Below are positions 19,110-28,204 of a stretch of 64,000 bases of DNA, piece after piece. The notes under the pieces are model-generated. The model worked only from the letters and a program-made list of their open reading frames with translations. It was not told where the DNA came from and searched no databases. Within the stretch, counting starts at the first letter, position 1. Every line of letters starts with the position of its first letter. A program made the position numbers and the translations under genes. This DNA is from Mycobacterium colombiense (lineage in GTDB: Bacteria; Actinomycetota; Actinomycetes; Mycobacteriales; Mycobacteriaceae), in assembly GCF_003284975.1 (NCBI RefSeq), contig NZ_QMEU01000010.1, forward strand, positions 28,467-92,466. The letters are read 5' to 3'.

Positions 19110-19565
19110 ATGAGTCCACTACTGCCGGAGACAGCCACGCCGGTGCGGCTGACGCTCGCCGGCACAGCCCGCCCCGATACGGTGGCGGAGTGGCGCCGTG
19201 CGCTGCAACGGTGGCTGCGGCACGAGGTGCACGCGCCGGAGGAAATCCGCGAGGACGTCGTCCTCGGAGTCAACGAAGCGCTAGCGAATTGCGTTGAGCA
19301 CGCTTATCGCTCGCATCACCAGGTTGGCGTCATGAAACTCCAGGCCAGCTACGACCCGGAGGCCGAGTCGATCCGGGTGTGTGTCAGTGACCGCGGAAGC
19401 TGGCGCACGCCCTCGACGAGGCAGTCCAACGATCCGCACGCCTCGCGCGGCATCATGCTGATGCACCGCCTGTCCGACCACTGCACCATCCACACCCGGC
19501 CCAACGGCACCAGTGTTTACCTGGATTACGCGACCGACGCGGAGCTCGCCGGCCAGCAGCGGTGA
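19110..19565 (+). CDS. RsbW-like anti-sigma factor / ATP-binding protein
   Basis: 151 residues with a single HATPase domain. The N-box is NEALANCVEHAYR (about residues 53-65), the G1 region is VCVSDRGSW (about 90-98), and a shortened G2 (SRGIMLMHRL) follows. This is the RsbW/SpoIIAB-type serine kinase fold, which binds an alternative sigma factor or an anti-anti-sigma partner. No sigma factor or STAS partner gene is adjacent. It overlaps nothing and is convergent with the P450 gene 21 bases away. Confidence 0.78.
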   Translation: MSPLLPETATPVRLTLAGTARPDTVAEWRRALQRWLRHEVHAPEEIREDVVLGVNEALANCVEHAYRSHHQVGVMKLQASYDPEAESIRVCVSDRGSWRTPSTRQSNDPHASRGIMLMHRLSDHCTIHTRPNGTSVYLDYATDAELAGQQR

Positions 19566-19586
19566 GGCCTCGGACGCAGTTTCGGA

Positions 19587-20804
19587 TCAGGCACTTGACC
19601 GTGCCGTGGGCGTGAATTCGACCGGCATACGTTCCAGACCGCTGACGAAGTTGGCCGGCCGCAGCGGAAGTGGGTCCTCCGACCTCAGCCGCATGTCCGG
19701 CAGGCGCTTCAGCAGTCGCTCGAGCATCATCGACAGTTCCAGGCGCGCCAGCTGATTGCCCAGGCAGAAGTGGGTGCCGAAGCCGAACGCCAGATGGTTG
19801 TTGGGATACCGGTCTATGCGGAAGTTCTCCGGGTCGCCGAACACCGCCTCGTCGAAGTTCGCCGATTCGAACAGCAAGATGATCTTCTCGCCCTGATGGA
19901 GTTGCGTGCCGTGGAAGTCGACATCCGCGGTCATGGTGCGGGCCATGTTCTTGACCGGGGCGGTCCAGCGCAGCATTTCCTCGATCGCATTGGGTAGCAG
20001 GGCCACGTCGTCGACTAGGCGCCGGTGCTGTTGCGGGTGACGCAGGATCTGCGCGGTGCCGCCGGACAGCGTGTGCCGGGTGGTCTCGTCACCGCCGATG
20101 AGCAGCAATAACACCTCGGTGACGATCTCATGGTCGGCCAGCTTCTCGCCGTCCACCTCCGCATGTACCAGCACGCTGACCAGGTCATCGGTGGGCTCCG
20201 CCTTGCGCGCCGCGATCATGCCCGTCATGTATTCGGTGTAGGCGGCGAATGCGTCCACCGAGACCTGAAAATCCTCTTGTGCGGTCGTGCTGCTCAGCAA
20301 CGTCACCATGTCGTCGGACCAGCGCAGGAACATTTGGCGTTCCTCCGGAAGCACGCCCAGCATGTCGCCGATCACCGCCATGGGAAGCGGAGCCGCGAGG
20401 TCCCAGACGAAGTCGCATTCGCCCCGTTCACAGACGTTGTCGATCAGCGCGTCACACAGCGCGCCGATCGAGTACTCCCTGTCCTTGACCCGTTTGCGGG
20501 TGAAGCCGGCGTTGACCAGCTTGCGCCGCAGCAGGTGGGCGGGGTCGTCCATTGCGATCATCATGGGCGGTGCGTCCTGGTCCGGCCGGATACCGCCGGC
20601 GTTGGAGAACAACTCCGGTGCCCGCTCGGCGTCGATCACCGCCTGGTAGGTCGCCGCGGCCGCCAGGCCGTTGCGGTCCCGGAACACCGGCTCGTTCTCG
20701 CGCATCCATCGGTAGACCGGTCGCGAGTCGCCCGCGTAGAAGGCGCCGTCGGTCAGATCGACGTCGGGCCGCAGCTGGCTGCGCATATCAATGGTGCTTG
20801 GCAC
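19587..20804 (-). CDS. Cytochrome P450, CYP142-like
   Basis: 405 residues from GTG 20804. The heme-binding loop FGFGTHFCLGNQLAR (near residue 350) and the I-helix motif GGDETTRH (near 240) are intact, as is EMLRW (ExxR region). Long identical stretches to the remembered sequence of M. tuberculosis CYP142, such as NGLAAAATYQAVIDAERAPE and ERGECDFVWDLAAPLPMA, support that subfamily. CYP142 oxidises the C-27 side chain of cholesterol and cholestenone. No steroid genes lie beside it here, and no ferredoxin gene. Confidence 0.85.
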   Translation of the reverse strand: MPSTIDMRSQLRPDVDLTDGAFYAGDSRPVYRWMRENEPVFRDRNGLAAAATYQAVIDAERAPELFSNAGGIRPDQDAPPMMIAMDDPAHLLRRKLVNAGFTRKRVKDREYSIGALCDALIDNVCERGECDFVWDLAAPLPMAVIGDMLGVLPEERQMFLRWSDDMVTLLSSTTAQEDFQVSVDAFAAYTEYMTGMIAARKAEPTDDLVSVLVHAEVDGEKLADHEIVTEVLLLLIGGDETTRHTLSGGTAQILRHPQQHRRLVDDVALLPNAIEEMLRWTAPVKNMARTMTADVDFHGTQLHQGEKIILLFESANFDEAVFGDPENFRIDRYPNNHLAFGFGTHFCLGNQLARLELSMMLERLLKRLPDMRLRSEDPLPLRPANFVSGLERMPVEFTPTARSSA

Positions 20805-21018
20805 GGTTCACCCTTCTCCCCGCCTGCGCTGACTTACCGTGGACCTTACAGTAGGCGCAGTGGTATTCCCCACAAAGGATTGGTGCCGCGGTCGCGCGAA
20901 TCGGCGCCCGCTACGGCGCATGGCGCATGTGGGGTAGCTAACGCGTCATGGCGGCAGGACGGCCGGGGAAATGGGTATAGGACCGTTTCTTCGGCCGTTC
21001 AACTGCGAGGACTTCACC

Positions 21019-21846
21019 ATGGGCGAGACCATTCGACGACAGCTCGGCAAAACCGACAGTCCAATCGAGGACGAGCTCGAAGACGCGTTCAGCAGAATGC
21101 TGAGCGAGGGTACCCAGCGACTGCACCGGAGCTGGCGCGGTGTGCTGGTCACCGGGTTTTTTGGAGGCACCGAGGTGGCGCTCGGCGTGCTCGCCTATCT
21201 GTCGGTCCTGGACGCCACCCACCGTCCGCTGCTGGCCGGATTGGCGTTCTCCATCGGCTTTTTGGCGCTGCTGCTGGGTCGCAGCGAGCTGTTTACCGAG
21301 GGCTTCATCATCCCCGTCGTCACGGTGGCGGCCAAGCGGGCCGGCCTGACGCAACTGCTCAAACTGTGGGCCGGGACGATGTTTGCCAACCTCGTCGGCG
21401 GCTGGGTGATCATGTGGCTGATCATGACCGGCTTTCCCGAGTTGCACTCTCAGACGGTCGAATCCGCGACCCACTTCGCCACCGCGCCGCTGTCGGCCCA
21501 GAGCTGCTGTCTGGCCGTGCTCGGCGGCATGGTGATCACGCTGATGACCCGGATGCAACACGGCACCGACTCGGTGCCCGGCAAGATCGCCGCGGCCGTG
21601 GCGGCGGCGTTCCTCCTCGCCGGGTTGCGGTTGTTCCATTCGATTCTGGATTCGCTGCTCATCTTCGGCGCGCTCATCACCGGCAAGGCGCCGTTCGGCT
21701 ACCTCGATTGGCTGGGCTGGTTCGGCTACACCGTCGTCGGCAACCTGGTGGGCGGTCTACTGTTCGTCACGCTGCTGCGATTGCTGCGCAGCAAGGATCG
21801 GCTGGAGGAAGAGCGCGCCGACGCCACCGACACCGTCGCCTCGTGA
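21019..21846 (+). CDS. Formate/nitrite transporter (FNT) family channel
   Basis: 275 residues from ATG 21019; an upstream in-frame ATG at 20971 is possible but gives an atypical extension. About six hydrophobic helices follow a charged N-terminal helix, with the FNT-type segments ALLLGRSELFTEGFIIPV and AGTMFANLVGGWV. Members are pentameric channels for formate, nitrite, hydrosulfide or similar small monovalent anions. The subgroup without catalytic neighbours, as here, cannot be assigned a substrate. Confidence 0.8.
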   Translation: MGETIRRQLGKTDSPIEDELEDAFSRMLSEGTQRLHRSWRGVLVTGFFGGTEVALGVLAYLSVLDATHRPLLAGLAFSIGFLALLLGRSELFTEGFIIPVVTVAAKRAGLTQLLKLWAGTMFANLVGGWVIMWLIMTGFPELHSQTVESATHFATAPLSAQSCCLAVLGGMVITLMTRMQHGTDSVPGKIAAAVAAAFLLAGLRLFHSILDSLLIFGALITGKAPFGYLDWLGWFGYTVVGNLVGGLLFVTLLRLLRSKDRLEEERADATDTVAS

Positions 21847-21881
21847 GCGGCGGCAGCGATATACCACCGCCGCAACGTGTC

Positions 21882-23282
21882 TCAGACGCCCGCCACCAGC
21901 TCCAGATCCTTCAGGGACGCCTCGAGATGACCGAGCATTCGCTGCAGGTGCGGGACGCTGCGGCGGCATCCGACCAGACCGAAGTCGAGGTTGTCCGCGT
22001 TGTTGGTCACGGTGATGTTGACCGCCTGGCCGTCGAGCGGGATCGATAGCGGATAGTTTCCGTCCAATCGCGCGCCGCGCCAATACAATTGGTCTGAGTT
22101 GCCGGTCGACACGTTCGAGATGACTATGTTGAACGGCGGCGAGCCGGCGGAAAGATAACCGGGGATCAGCCCGAAGAACAAGCCGCCGATGTTGAAGGCG
22201 GACAGGGCCAACTGCTGAACCGGCGGCAGCTGCCAGAACACCTCCTTGGTGTCGCGGATGGAGGCGCTGATGATCTCCAGCCGCTTGGCCGGGTCGTCGA
22301 GATCCGTTGCGAGATTGCACAGGAACGTCCCGACGTTGTTGCCCCCGCGGTCGTCGTCGTCCTTGCGCAGATTCACCGGGACCATGGCGGTCAGCGGCGC
22401 GTCCGGCAGGGCGTCCTGATCGAGGAGGTAGGCGCGCAGGGCCCCGGCGCACATGGCGAGCACGACGTCGTTGACGGTCGTCCCGGTGGCGGATTTGACG
22501 GCGTTGATGCGGTCGAACGAGTACGACTGTGCCGCTACCCGTCTGGCGCCGCCGATCCGGACGTTGAACATCGAGCGAGGCGCCCGGAACGGCAGGGTCA
22601 GTTGCTGTTCGAGTAGCGCGGCGCGCGCCAGCTTGAGCGTGGACGGCGCCATGGCGAGCGCCGACCCCGCGGTGCGGCCCACGCGGTCGAAGAGCGACGA
22701 CTGTTCGCGCCGCCCGCTGCGCTTACGCGGACCCAGGCTCCAGGGCACCCGCACCTCGTCGTCGTCGGGGTCGGGGGTGAAGGCGCGCTGCACCAGGCGT
22801 AGCGCCGAAACGCCGTCCATGAGGGAGTGGTGATACTTCGTGTAGACCGCATACCGCCCGTCCTGCAGGCCTTCCACCAGATGCGCCTCCCACATCGGGC
22901 GATGCCGGTCGAGCAGGCTGCCGTGCAGCCGGGAGGCCAACTCGAGCAAGTCGCGGACTCGTCCGGGCTCGGGCAGCGCGGACCGGCGAAGGTGGTAGTC
23001 GAGTTCGACGTCCTTGTCGAAAGACCACGCGACGTTGGTGATGCCGCCGAAGAAGGCCGGATGTTTCCGGAACGACGGCTGCACGTCCGTGCACTCCAGC
23101 ATCGCCTGATACGCCTCGCGCACGAAATGGGGACCGGCATCCTCCGGGGGCTCGAAGAGTTGCAGCGAGCCCACGTGCATCGGGTGTTCGCGTGACTCGC
23201 CGATGAGGAACAACGCGTCCATCGGTGATATCGGTTCCATAGCCGTTCCCATCCCGTCCGCTGTGCCGTCCATCCAGCACAT
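21882..23282 (-). CDS. Wax ester synthase/diacylglycerol acyltransferase (WS/DGAT)
   Basis: 466 residues, the usual length for this family. The catalytic HHxxxDG motif is HHSLMDG (about residues 151-157), and the later PLTAMVPVNLRKD and NIVISNVSTG motifs are present. The enzyme joins acyl-CoA to diacylglycerol or a fatty alcohol, making storage lipid; mycobacteria carry many paralogues (tgs genes). AAAGGGG lies directly before ATG 23282, but ATG 23273 or 23240 (MEPISPMDALFL, closest to the family start) are also possible. Confidence 0.88.
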   Translation of the reverse strand: MCWMDGTADGMGTAMEPISPMDALFLIGESREHPMHVGSLQLFEPPEDAGPHFVREAYQAMLECTDVQPSFRKHPAFFGGITNVAWSFDKDVELDYHLRRSALPEPGRVRDLLELASRLHGSLLDRHRPMWEAHLVEGLQDGRYAVYTKYHHSLMDGVSALRLVQRAFTPDPDDDEVRVPWSLGPRKRSGRREQSSLFDRVGRTAGSALAMAPSTLKLARAALLEQQLTLPFRAPRSMFNVRIGGARRVAAQSYSFDRINAVKSATGTTVNDVVLAMCAGALRAYLLDQDALPDAPLTAMVPVNLRKDDDDRGGNNVGTFLCNLATDLDDPAKRLEIISASIRDTKEVFWQLPPVQQLALSAFNIGGLFFGLIPGYLSAGSPPFNIVISNVSTGNSDQLYWRGARLDGNYPLSIPLDGQAVNITVTNNADNLDFGLVGCRRSVPHLQRMLGHLEASLKDLELVAGV

Positions 23283-23402
23283 GCCCCTTTCGTATTAGCC
23301 GCAGCGAACGATTGCTAATCCCGAATGACCTCCCGAAATCGGGCGGTCGCCGGGGCGCTTGTGGGCGCGATCGTTTGGGTATTGACGATCGAGGGGGTGC
23401 AG

Positions 23403-24389
23403 ATGGCGGCGGATTCGGGTTGTCCGAAGCGAATGGAGTTCGGGCCGTGCGGCGGCGTGCGGCCGGACGGACAGTGCGAGATGCAACCGGGTCCGTGCGT
23501 CTTCGACGACGTAGTGCCGTGGTCGGGTCATCGCCCGTCCCCCCGACCCGCGCGCGCTCCGCGGGTGCTCACCGACTTCAGCGCCACCCCGTTCGATCCT
23601 GACGACATCGCGGCGACGGCGACGGTCCTGGCGCCCGGGTGCGACGCCGTCCTCGTGGGCGAACACCAGAACAAACCCGACTTCCCGCCCACGTTGATGG
23701 CGTCGCTGTTGCTCGACGCCGGTGTGACGCCCTGGATCACGTTGTCCTGCCGGGACCGTAACCGCGTGGTGCTCGAGCAGGAGTTGAGAGGACTGCGCAG
23801 CATCGATGTCGAAACGGTGCTGTGCGTCACCGGCGATGGGCGCGGATATGACGTGCGCCCGGATGTTTCGCAGACCTTCGACCTCGACGGGCCTCGCCTG
23901 GTTTCGCTGGCCGCTTCGGTCGGCATCGTCGCCGCGGTACCCGAAACGCCCACCGCCCCGCCCGTACATCGCCGGCCCGCGCGTTTGGTCGAGAAGCAGC
24001 GTGCCGGAGCGAGTCTGGCGGTCCTCAATCACGTGCCCTTTCCCGACATGATCGCCGATTTCATGAAGTCGGCACGGGCGGCCGGGTTGGCGATCCCGGT
24101 GATCGCGGCGGTAGCGGTATTCACCGACAGCATCTCGGCGGCGGTGCTGGAAGGGCTGCCGGGACTCGAGCTCGATCCCACTGTGACGCAACGGGTTCTG
24201 AGCGCGTCGGATCCGGTGGAGGCTGGGATCGCGGCGGCGGTGGACGAGGCGCGATCGCTGCTGTCGATCGAGGGCGTCGAGGGTGTGAACATCTCGGGGC
24301 TGGCCTCGGCATCGGGACCTCGCATCGGTGCGGAGATCAAGGCAGAGGTGGGCCGACGCATCCGGGATCAGGGAGGAGGGGCGCCATGA
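23403..24389 (+). CDS. Methylenetetrahydrofolate reductase-family protein with N-terminal Cys-rich (MetV-like) domain
   Basis: 328 residues from ATG 23403, with GAGGGGG five bases upstream. The N-terminus has four cysteines (7, 16, 25, 32) in the pattern CPKRMEFGPCGG of the methylene-tetrahydrofolate reductase C-terminal/MetV-type domain, followed by an MTHFR-like TIM barrel (about residues 60-310). In acetogens MetV works with MetF; here the two parts are in one chain. The probable role is one-carbon metabolism. The stop overlaps the first of three repeated ATG codons in a MIRU-like repeat that leads into a methyltransferase gene. Confidence 0.72.
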   Translation: MAADSGCPKRMEFGPCGGVRPDGQCEMQPGPCVFDDVVPWSGHRPSPRPARAPRVLTDFSATPFDPDDIAATATVLAPGCDAVLVGEHQNKPDFPPTLMASLLLDAGVTPWITLSCRDRNRVVLEQELRGLRSIDVETVLCVTGDGRGYDVRPDVSQTFDLDGPRLVSLAASVGIVAAVPETPTAPPVHRRPARLVEKQRAGASLAVLNHVPFPDMIADFMKSARAAGLAIPVIAAVAVFTDSISAAVLEGLPGLELDPTVTQRVLSASDPVEAGIAAAVDEARSLLSIEGVEGVNISGLASASGPRIGAEIKAEVGRRIRDQGGGAP

Positions 24390-24442
24390 CGCGCGCCGCC
24401 GACGATGCGGAGTGTCAGCGACGGGGAGGAGGGGCGCCATGA
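24386..24442 (+). CDS. MIRU mini-ORF 1 (18 aa)
   Basis: Encodes MTRAADDAECQRRGGGAP. Its ATG overlaps the TGA of the MTHFR-like gene and its TGA overlaps the ATG of mini-ORF 2. It has its own ribosome binding site. The peptide may have no function beyond keeping ribosomes moving into the downstream gene. Confidence 0.45.
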   Translation: MTRAADDAECQRRGGGAP

Positions 24443-24495
24443 CGCGCGCCGCCGACGATGCGGAGTGTCAGCGACGGGGAGGAGGGGCGCCATGA
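24439..24495 (+). CDS. MIRU mini-ORF 2 (18 aa)
   Basis: An exact copy of mini-ORF 1, one repeat period (53 bp) downstream. Its TGA overlaps the ATG of the methyltransferase gene at 24492. It is supported by the preserved ribosome binding site and start/stop overlap, not by any protein evidence. Confidence 0.45.
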   Translation: MTRAADDAECQRRGGGAP

Positions 24496-25247
24496 CGGAC
24501 GCCATGGAGGCCGAGTTCGACACCGTCGCCGAATGGACCGCGCAGGTGGCGGCCGAGCTCGGGCCGGAGTACCACCTCCCTGCCGGTTGCCGGGGGAGCG
24601 GAAGCCCGGCGGCCCTCGACTGGCTCGTCGAACACATGAAACTGGCGCCCGATGCCACACTGTTGGACGCCGGCGCCGGCGTCGGGGGCCCCGCGGCCTA
24701 CGCCGCTCGATCGACTGCGGTTCGGCCCGTTCTCGTGGAGCCGGAGACCGGCGCGTGCCGTGCGGCACAGAAACTCTTCGGCTTTCCCGTGGTGTGCGCG
24801 ATGGGCTCGGCCCTACCGATGAGGGACGCGAGTTTCGCCGCCGCCTGGGCCCTGGGCGTGCTGTGCACCACCCCCGATCAAATCGCGTTGCTCACCGAGT
24901 TGCGCCGCGTGGTACGGCCGGGTGGGCGCGTCGGGTTGCTCGTTTTCGTCGCGCACCGCGAAATACCGCCAAATACGCTGGAGGGCAACCACTTTCCGAC
25001 TCCCGATGCCTTGCGAGAGTTGCTGATCAGGGCGTCGCTCGACGTCGAGCGGCAGCTCGGCACGCAGGACCTACCGCCGATCGAGGACGAATGGAATGAG
25101 CGCGTCGATACCGTGGAGCGTGTGCTCGCCGACCGGCATGGGGACACGGAGACCTGGCAGTTGGCCGAACGCCAGAGTTCGACAATTGGTCGGTTGCTCG
25201 AAGATGGAACTTTGACCGGCGAGTTGTTGGTGCTGCGTCACGCTTGA
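24492..25247 (+). CDS. Class I SAM-dependent methyltransferase
   Basis: 251 residues. SAM motif I is LLDAGAGVGGPAAYAA (about residues 57-72), followed by the acidic loop LVEPETGACRAA and the family's C-terminal motif VVRPGGRVGLLVF. The substrate is unknown. The start ATG is the third of the repeated ATGs and overlaps the preceding mini-ORF stop, so translation is presumably coupled back to the MTHFR-like gene. The pairing of a folate-type one-carbon enzyme with a methyltransferase is suggestive but not proof of a shared pathway. Confidence 0.8.
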   Translation: MTDAMEAEFDTVAEWTAQVAAELGPEYHLPAGCRGSGSPAALDWLVEHMKLAPDATLLDAGAGVGGPAAYAARSTAVRPVLVEPETGACRAAQKLFGFPVVCAMGSALPMRDASFAAAWALGVLCTTPDQIALLTELRRVVRPGGRVGLLVFVAHREIPPNTLEGNHFPTPDALRELLIRASLDVERQLGTQDLPPIEDEWNERVDTVERVLADRHGDTETWQLAERQSSTIGRLLEDGTLTGELLVLRHA

Positions 25248-25299
25248 CCGCTGAGCCACCTCGTTCGCGGCACGTTGTCACCGCGCCGAAGGGCATCGG

Positions 25300-25935
25300 T
25301 TAGCGTCCGGTGGCCTGAAAGATGACGCGCCGCGCGATCTGCACCGCATGGTCGGCGAAGCGTTCGTAGAAGCGGCCCAACAGGGTGGCGTCCACCGCGG
25401 CGGCGACGCCCTCCGTCCACGCGGGATCCTTCAGGACCGCCAGCAGGCGCCGGTGCAGGTCGTCCATCGTGTCGTCGTCGCGGCGAATTTGAGCGGCCCT
25501 GCGCGGATCCTGAGACACCAGCACCTCCCGCGCCCCCAGCGCCAGCGCTTCGGCCGCCTCGCCCATGGCGGCGATGTATGGCCGCACCTCTGCCGAGACC
25601 GCCGGATAGGGGTGGCGGCGACGGGCGATCTCGGCTATGTGCACCGCGAGCTCGACCATCCGTCGCGCGTCCGCGGCGATCCGCAGGGCGCTGACCACCG
25701 CGCGCAGGTCGGTGGCCACCGGCGCCTGCAAGGCCAACAGCGCGAACGCGGTCTCCTCGACGTGCGCGTCCATCGCGAGGATGCTCCGATGGCCCGCGAT
25801 GACGGACTCGGCCGTCGTCAGGTCGGCCTCCAGCAGCGCCTGGCTCGCCTGCCGGATCGCCTCAGCGGCCATCCCGCACATCTGGGCGAGCTGCTCGGTC
25901 AGCGTGCGCAGCCGCTGGTGAAAACCGGTCCTCAT
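25300..25935 (-). CDS. phoU: PhoU-like phosphate-uptake regulator
   Basis: 211 residues, all helical, with two PhoU three-helix-bundle repeats. The metal-binding E/DxxxD signatures are visible (for example [13 protein letters not shown] and [17 protein letters not shown]). PhoU proteins restrain the PhoR kinase when Pst transports phosphate. ATG 25935 (MRTGFHQRL) matches the usual start; the longer upstream frame adds a hydrophobic segment not seen in the family. No pst or senX3/phoR genes are adjacent, and mycobacteria usually have two PhoU paralogues. Confidence 0.87.
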   Translation of the reverse strand: MRTGFHQRLRTLTEQLAQMCGMAAEAIRQASQALLEADLTTAESVIAGHRSILAMDAHVEETAFALLALQAPVATDLRAVVSALRIAADARRMVELAVHIAEIARRRHPYPAVSAEVRPYIAAMGEAAEALALGAREVLVSQDPRRAAQIRRDDDTMDDLHRRLLAVLKDPAWTEGVAAAVDATLLGRFYERFADHAVQIARRVIFQATGR

Positions 25936-26008
25936 CTCCACCGGATAGCCCGCCACGGCCAAATTAACGCCCGCGAGCAAAAACAGAAGATACTGCGCGG
26001 GTTGTCTG

Positions 26009-27403
26009 TTACCTGACGTCCTCGGCAAGCTCGCGAGCCTCGCGCTCGGTTTCGACGGCAGGCCCGGAGCCGAGCAACGGCTTGCCGGCGACTTCCGGGG
26101 TGAACAGCAACGTGATGGCGCCCACCACGCCGCCGAAGATCAGCATGTAAGCCGGCACCATCACGTTGCCGGTGCCGGAGACCAGCGCTTGGGCGATCAG
26201 CGGCGTGACGCCGCCGACCAGCGAAATCGAGATGTTGTACGAGATGGCCAGCGCCCCGTAGCGCACGTTGGTGGGAAACAGTGCTGGCAACATGGCCGGA
26301 CCGGTGCTGTCGAAGCACAGCTCCATCAGGCCGATCAGCAGGACGCCGATGAAGATCACCGGGTACACGCCGCCGAAGCGGATGAGCCAGAACGCCGGGA
26401 TGGAGGCCACGATCAGCAGCCCGCAGCCGGTCCACATGATGGGTTTGACGCCGATGCGGTCAGACAAGCTGGCGACGAGCACCACGGTGAGCATCAAGAT
26501 GGCCAGCGTCGAGACGATCATGACCAGCCCGGCGGTGTGCCCGACGCGCACGAACAGCCGCAGATATGTCGGCAGATACCCGGTGAGCATGAAATCGGCG
26601 ACCTGGGAGGTCAGCACCAGCGCCGCGCAGATCAGCATCGGGCGCCACTGGGCCGCGATCGTGCGCCGAATCCGCTGACTGCCTCGGTCGCCCGTTGAGG
26701 GCGCATCGTCGTGCGCGCTCTGGTAGGCGGAGGACTCCTTGAGCCGAAGCCGCAAGAACAGGGCGACCAGGCCGAAAGGCAGGCCCAGCAGCAGCGGAAT
26801 CCGCCAGCCGTACGCCAGCATGTCGTCGTCCGGCAGCCAGGTCTGCAGGCCCGTCACCAGCAGCCCGGCGAGGACGAAACCGACCAGGTTGCCCATCGGC
26901 AAGAACCCGACCATCATGCCGCGTTTGTGGTCGGGGGCCTGTTCGACCAGGTAGGTCATTGCGCCGACGTACTCACCGCCGGTGGACAGGCCCTGAAATA
27001 TTCGGGCAATGACGAGCAGGATCGGCGCCCAGATCCCGATGGTGCTGTAGGTGGGCAGCAGACCGGTCATGGTCGTGCTGATCGTCATCATGAGGATGGT
27101 CACCACCAGCACCCGGTGCCGGCCGATGCGGTCGCCCAGCGGACCGAAGATGAACCCGCCGAGCGGGCGCACCACGAAGGCCGCCGCCAGCGTGCCGAAG
27201 GTGGCGATCAGGTGGACGCCGCTGACGCTCTTGCCGGGATAGAACACCTGCGCGATCGTGGTCGCGATATAGCCGTAGACGCCGAAGTCGTACCACTCCA
27301 TGAAGTTGCCGATCGCGGTGCCCATGATGGTTTGCCGCATCGCCGGATCGGCGACCCTGATGTCTTTACGTGCCCATTTCCTCCGGCGGAGTCGAGTACC
27401 CAT
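26009..27403 (-). CDS. MFS transporter, ProP-like (metabolite:H+ symporter family)
   Basis: 464 residues from ATG 27403, with twelve hydrophobic helices. Family motifs include [15 protein letters not shown] in helix 1, [14 protein letters not shown] (the loop 2-3 MFS motif) and [18 protein letters not shown]. These belong to the ProP/ShiA/KgtP metabolite:H+ symporter family, so proline, betaine or a dicarboxylate are candidate substrates. An upstream in-frame extension to 27517 is open but looks unlike membrane-protein sequence. It lies next to phoU on the same strand, 73 bases away. Confidence 0.82.
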   Translation of the reverse strand: MGTRLRRRKWARKDIRVADPAMRQTIMGTAIGNFMEWYDFGVYGYIATTIAQVFYPGKSVSGVHLIATFGTLAAAFVVRPLGGFIFGPLGDRIGRHRVLVVTILMMTISTTMTGLLPTYSTIGIWAPILLVIARIFQGLSTGGEYVGAMTYLVEQAPDHKRGMMVGFLPMGNLVGFVLAGLLVTGLQTWLPDDDMLAYGWRIPLLLGLPFGLVALFLRLRLKESSAYQSAHDDAPSTGDRGSQRIRRTIAAQWRPMLICAALVLTSQVADFMLTGYLPTYLRLFVRVGHTAGLVMIVSTLAILMLTVVLVASLSDRIGVKPIMWTGCGLLIVASIPAFWLIRFGGVYPVIFIGVLLIGLMELCFDSTGPAMLPALFPTNVRYGALAISYNISISLVGGVTPLIAQALVSGTGNVMVPAYMLIFGGVVGAITLLFTPEVAGKPLLGSGPAVETEREARELAEDVR

Positions 27404-27628
27404 CGAATGATGGCTTACCCGAAACATTCCAGCGGCGAACCAGCGGGGTCGGGTAATCGCGCGCGTCGGCGGGCCGCCGCGGCGGTCCTGCGGGGGCATG
27501 CCCGGACGTGATCTCATCCGACAAACGCCAGCTAGACCGGCCTCACGAGCGGCGACGACGCCGCCGCCGCGGCAGCGCCGCAGCCGGATCGGTTATTCGC
27601 GTCACGTCCCGTCGGTCGCGGCGGCGCC

Positions 27629-28204
27629 TCATTGGCCCTTGAGGCTCCCGATGCGCAGTGAGAAGTCGGTGGGTTTGGTCTGGGATGGCTCCTCGAACTG
27701 CTCGACGTAGCGACGCGGGTCGCGATCCTCGATCGGCAGTCCCTCGGTGGTGGGGTGCTCGGCCATGAACTCGCTGTACTGGCGCCCGAGCGCGTCGCGA
27801 AGTCCGATGGGGGCGTGGCGGCGAAAATCCGACAGCCCTTCTCGTTCCTCTTCACCCATGTGATCGTCGTTGGCCACCCGGGTTCGCCCGACCGCCGCCC
27901 ACCACTGTTCACTGCCGAGCGTGGCGGCGTTGGCCTCGCGCACGCCGTCCCGGATGTCGTTGTGATCACCGATCGCGTCGAGGGTCTCGCCTTCAGCGTC
28001 CTCGCCCCCGCGTTGGAGCAACTGCGGGTAGAAGATCTTTTCTTCGATGTAGGCGTGCACGTCCAGCTTGTCGGCGAGCGGACGCCATACCCGCTTGAGC
28101 GCCGCCCGGTCGTCGGGACTGTGCGCCTGCAGGTCGTCCAGCAGCGCGAACTGCTCGCGAAACCACTCATGGTCGGCAAGGATCAACATGGTGATGTCAG
28201 CCAT
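27629..28204 (-). CDS. Hemerythrin HHE domain protein
   Basis: 191 residues. His residues in ILADHEWFREQF, LDVHAYIEEKIFYP and a later DDHMGEEEREG match the ligand spacing of hemerythrin four-helix bundles that hold a non-heme diiron centre. Such proteins bind O2 or NO or act as H2O2 sensors; mycobacterial members are stress related (compare Rv2633c). The C-terminal 50 residues are outside the bundle. It is divergent from the mycolate methyltransferase gene. Confidence 0.8.
   Translation of the reverse strand: MADITMLILADHEWFREQFALLDDLQAHSPDDRAALKRVWRPLADKLDVHAYIEEKIFYPQLLQRGGEDAEGETLDAIGDHNDIRDGVREANAATLGSEQWWAAVGRTRVANDDHMGEEEREGLSDFRRHAPIGLRDALGRQYSEFMAEHPTTEGLPIEDRDPRRYVEQFEEPSQTKPTDFSLRIGSLKGQ

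Larger units (their letters stand above)
24371..24497 (+). repeat. MIRU-like 53-bp tandem repeat (two full copies plus 21 bp)
   Basis: Copies run 24371-24423, 24424-24476 and a partial 24477-24497, identical over their shared length. Each unit holds a ribosome binding site (GGGAGGAGGGG), an ATG, and the code for 18 residues whose TGA overlaps the next copy's ATG (ATGA). Because 53 is not a multiple of three, each copy shifts frame, yet the chain of overlapping stop/start codons is kept. This matches mycobacterial interspersed repetitive units, in particular the 53-bp type described from the senX3-regX3 operon. It separates the MTHFR-like gene from the methyltransferase gene and is likely variable in copy number between strains. 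Confidence 0.85.

Noticed and set aside
20130..22049. 639-residue plus-strand open frame
   Set aside because: It is antisense to the CYP142-like gene and out of frame with the FNT gene, rich in Arg, Gly and His, with no domain.
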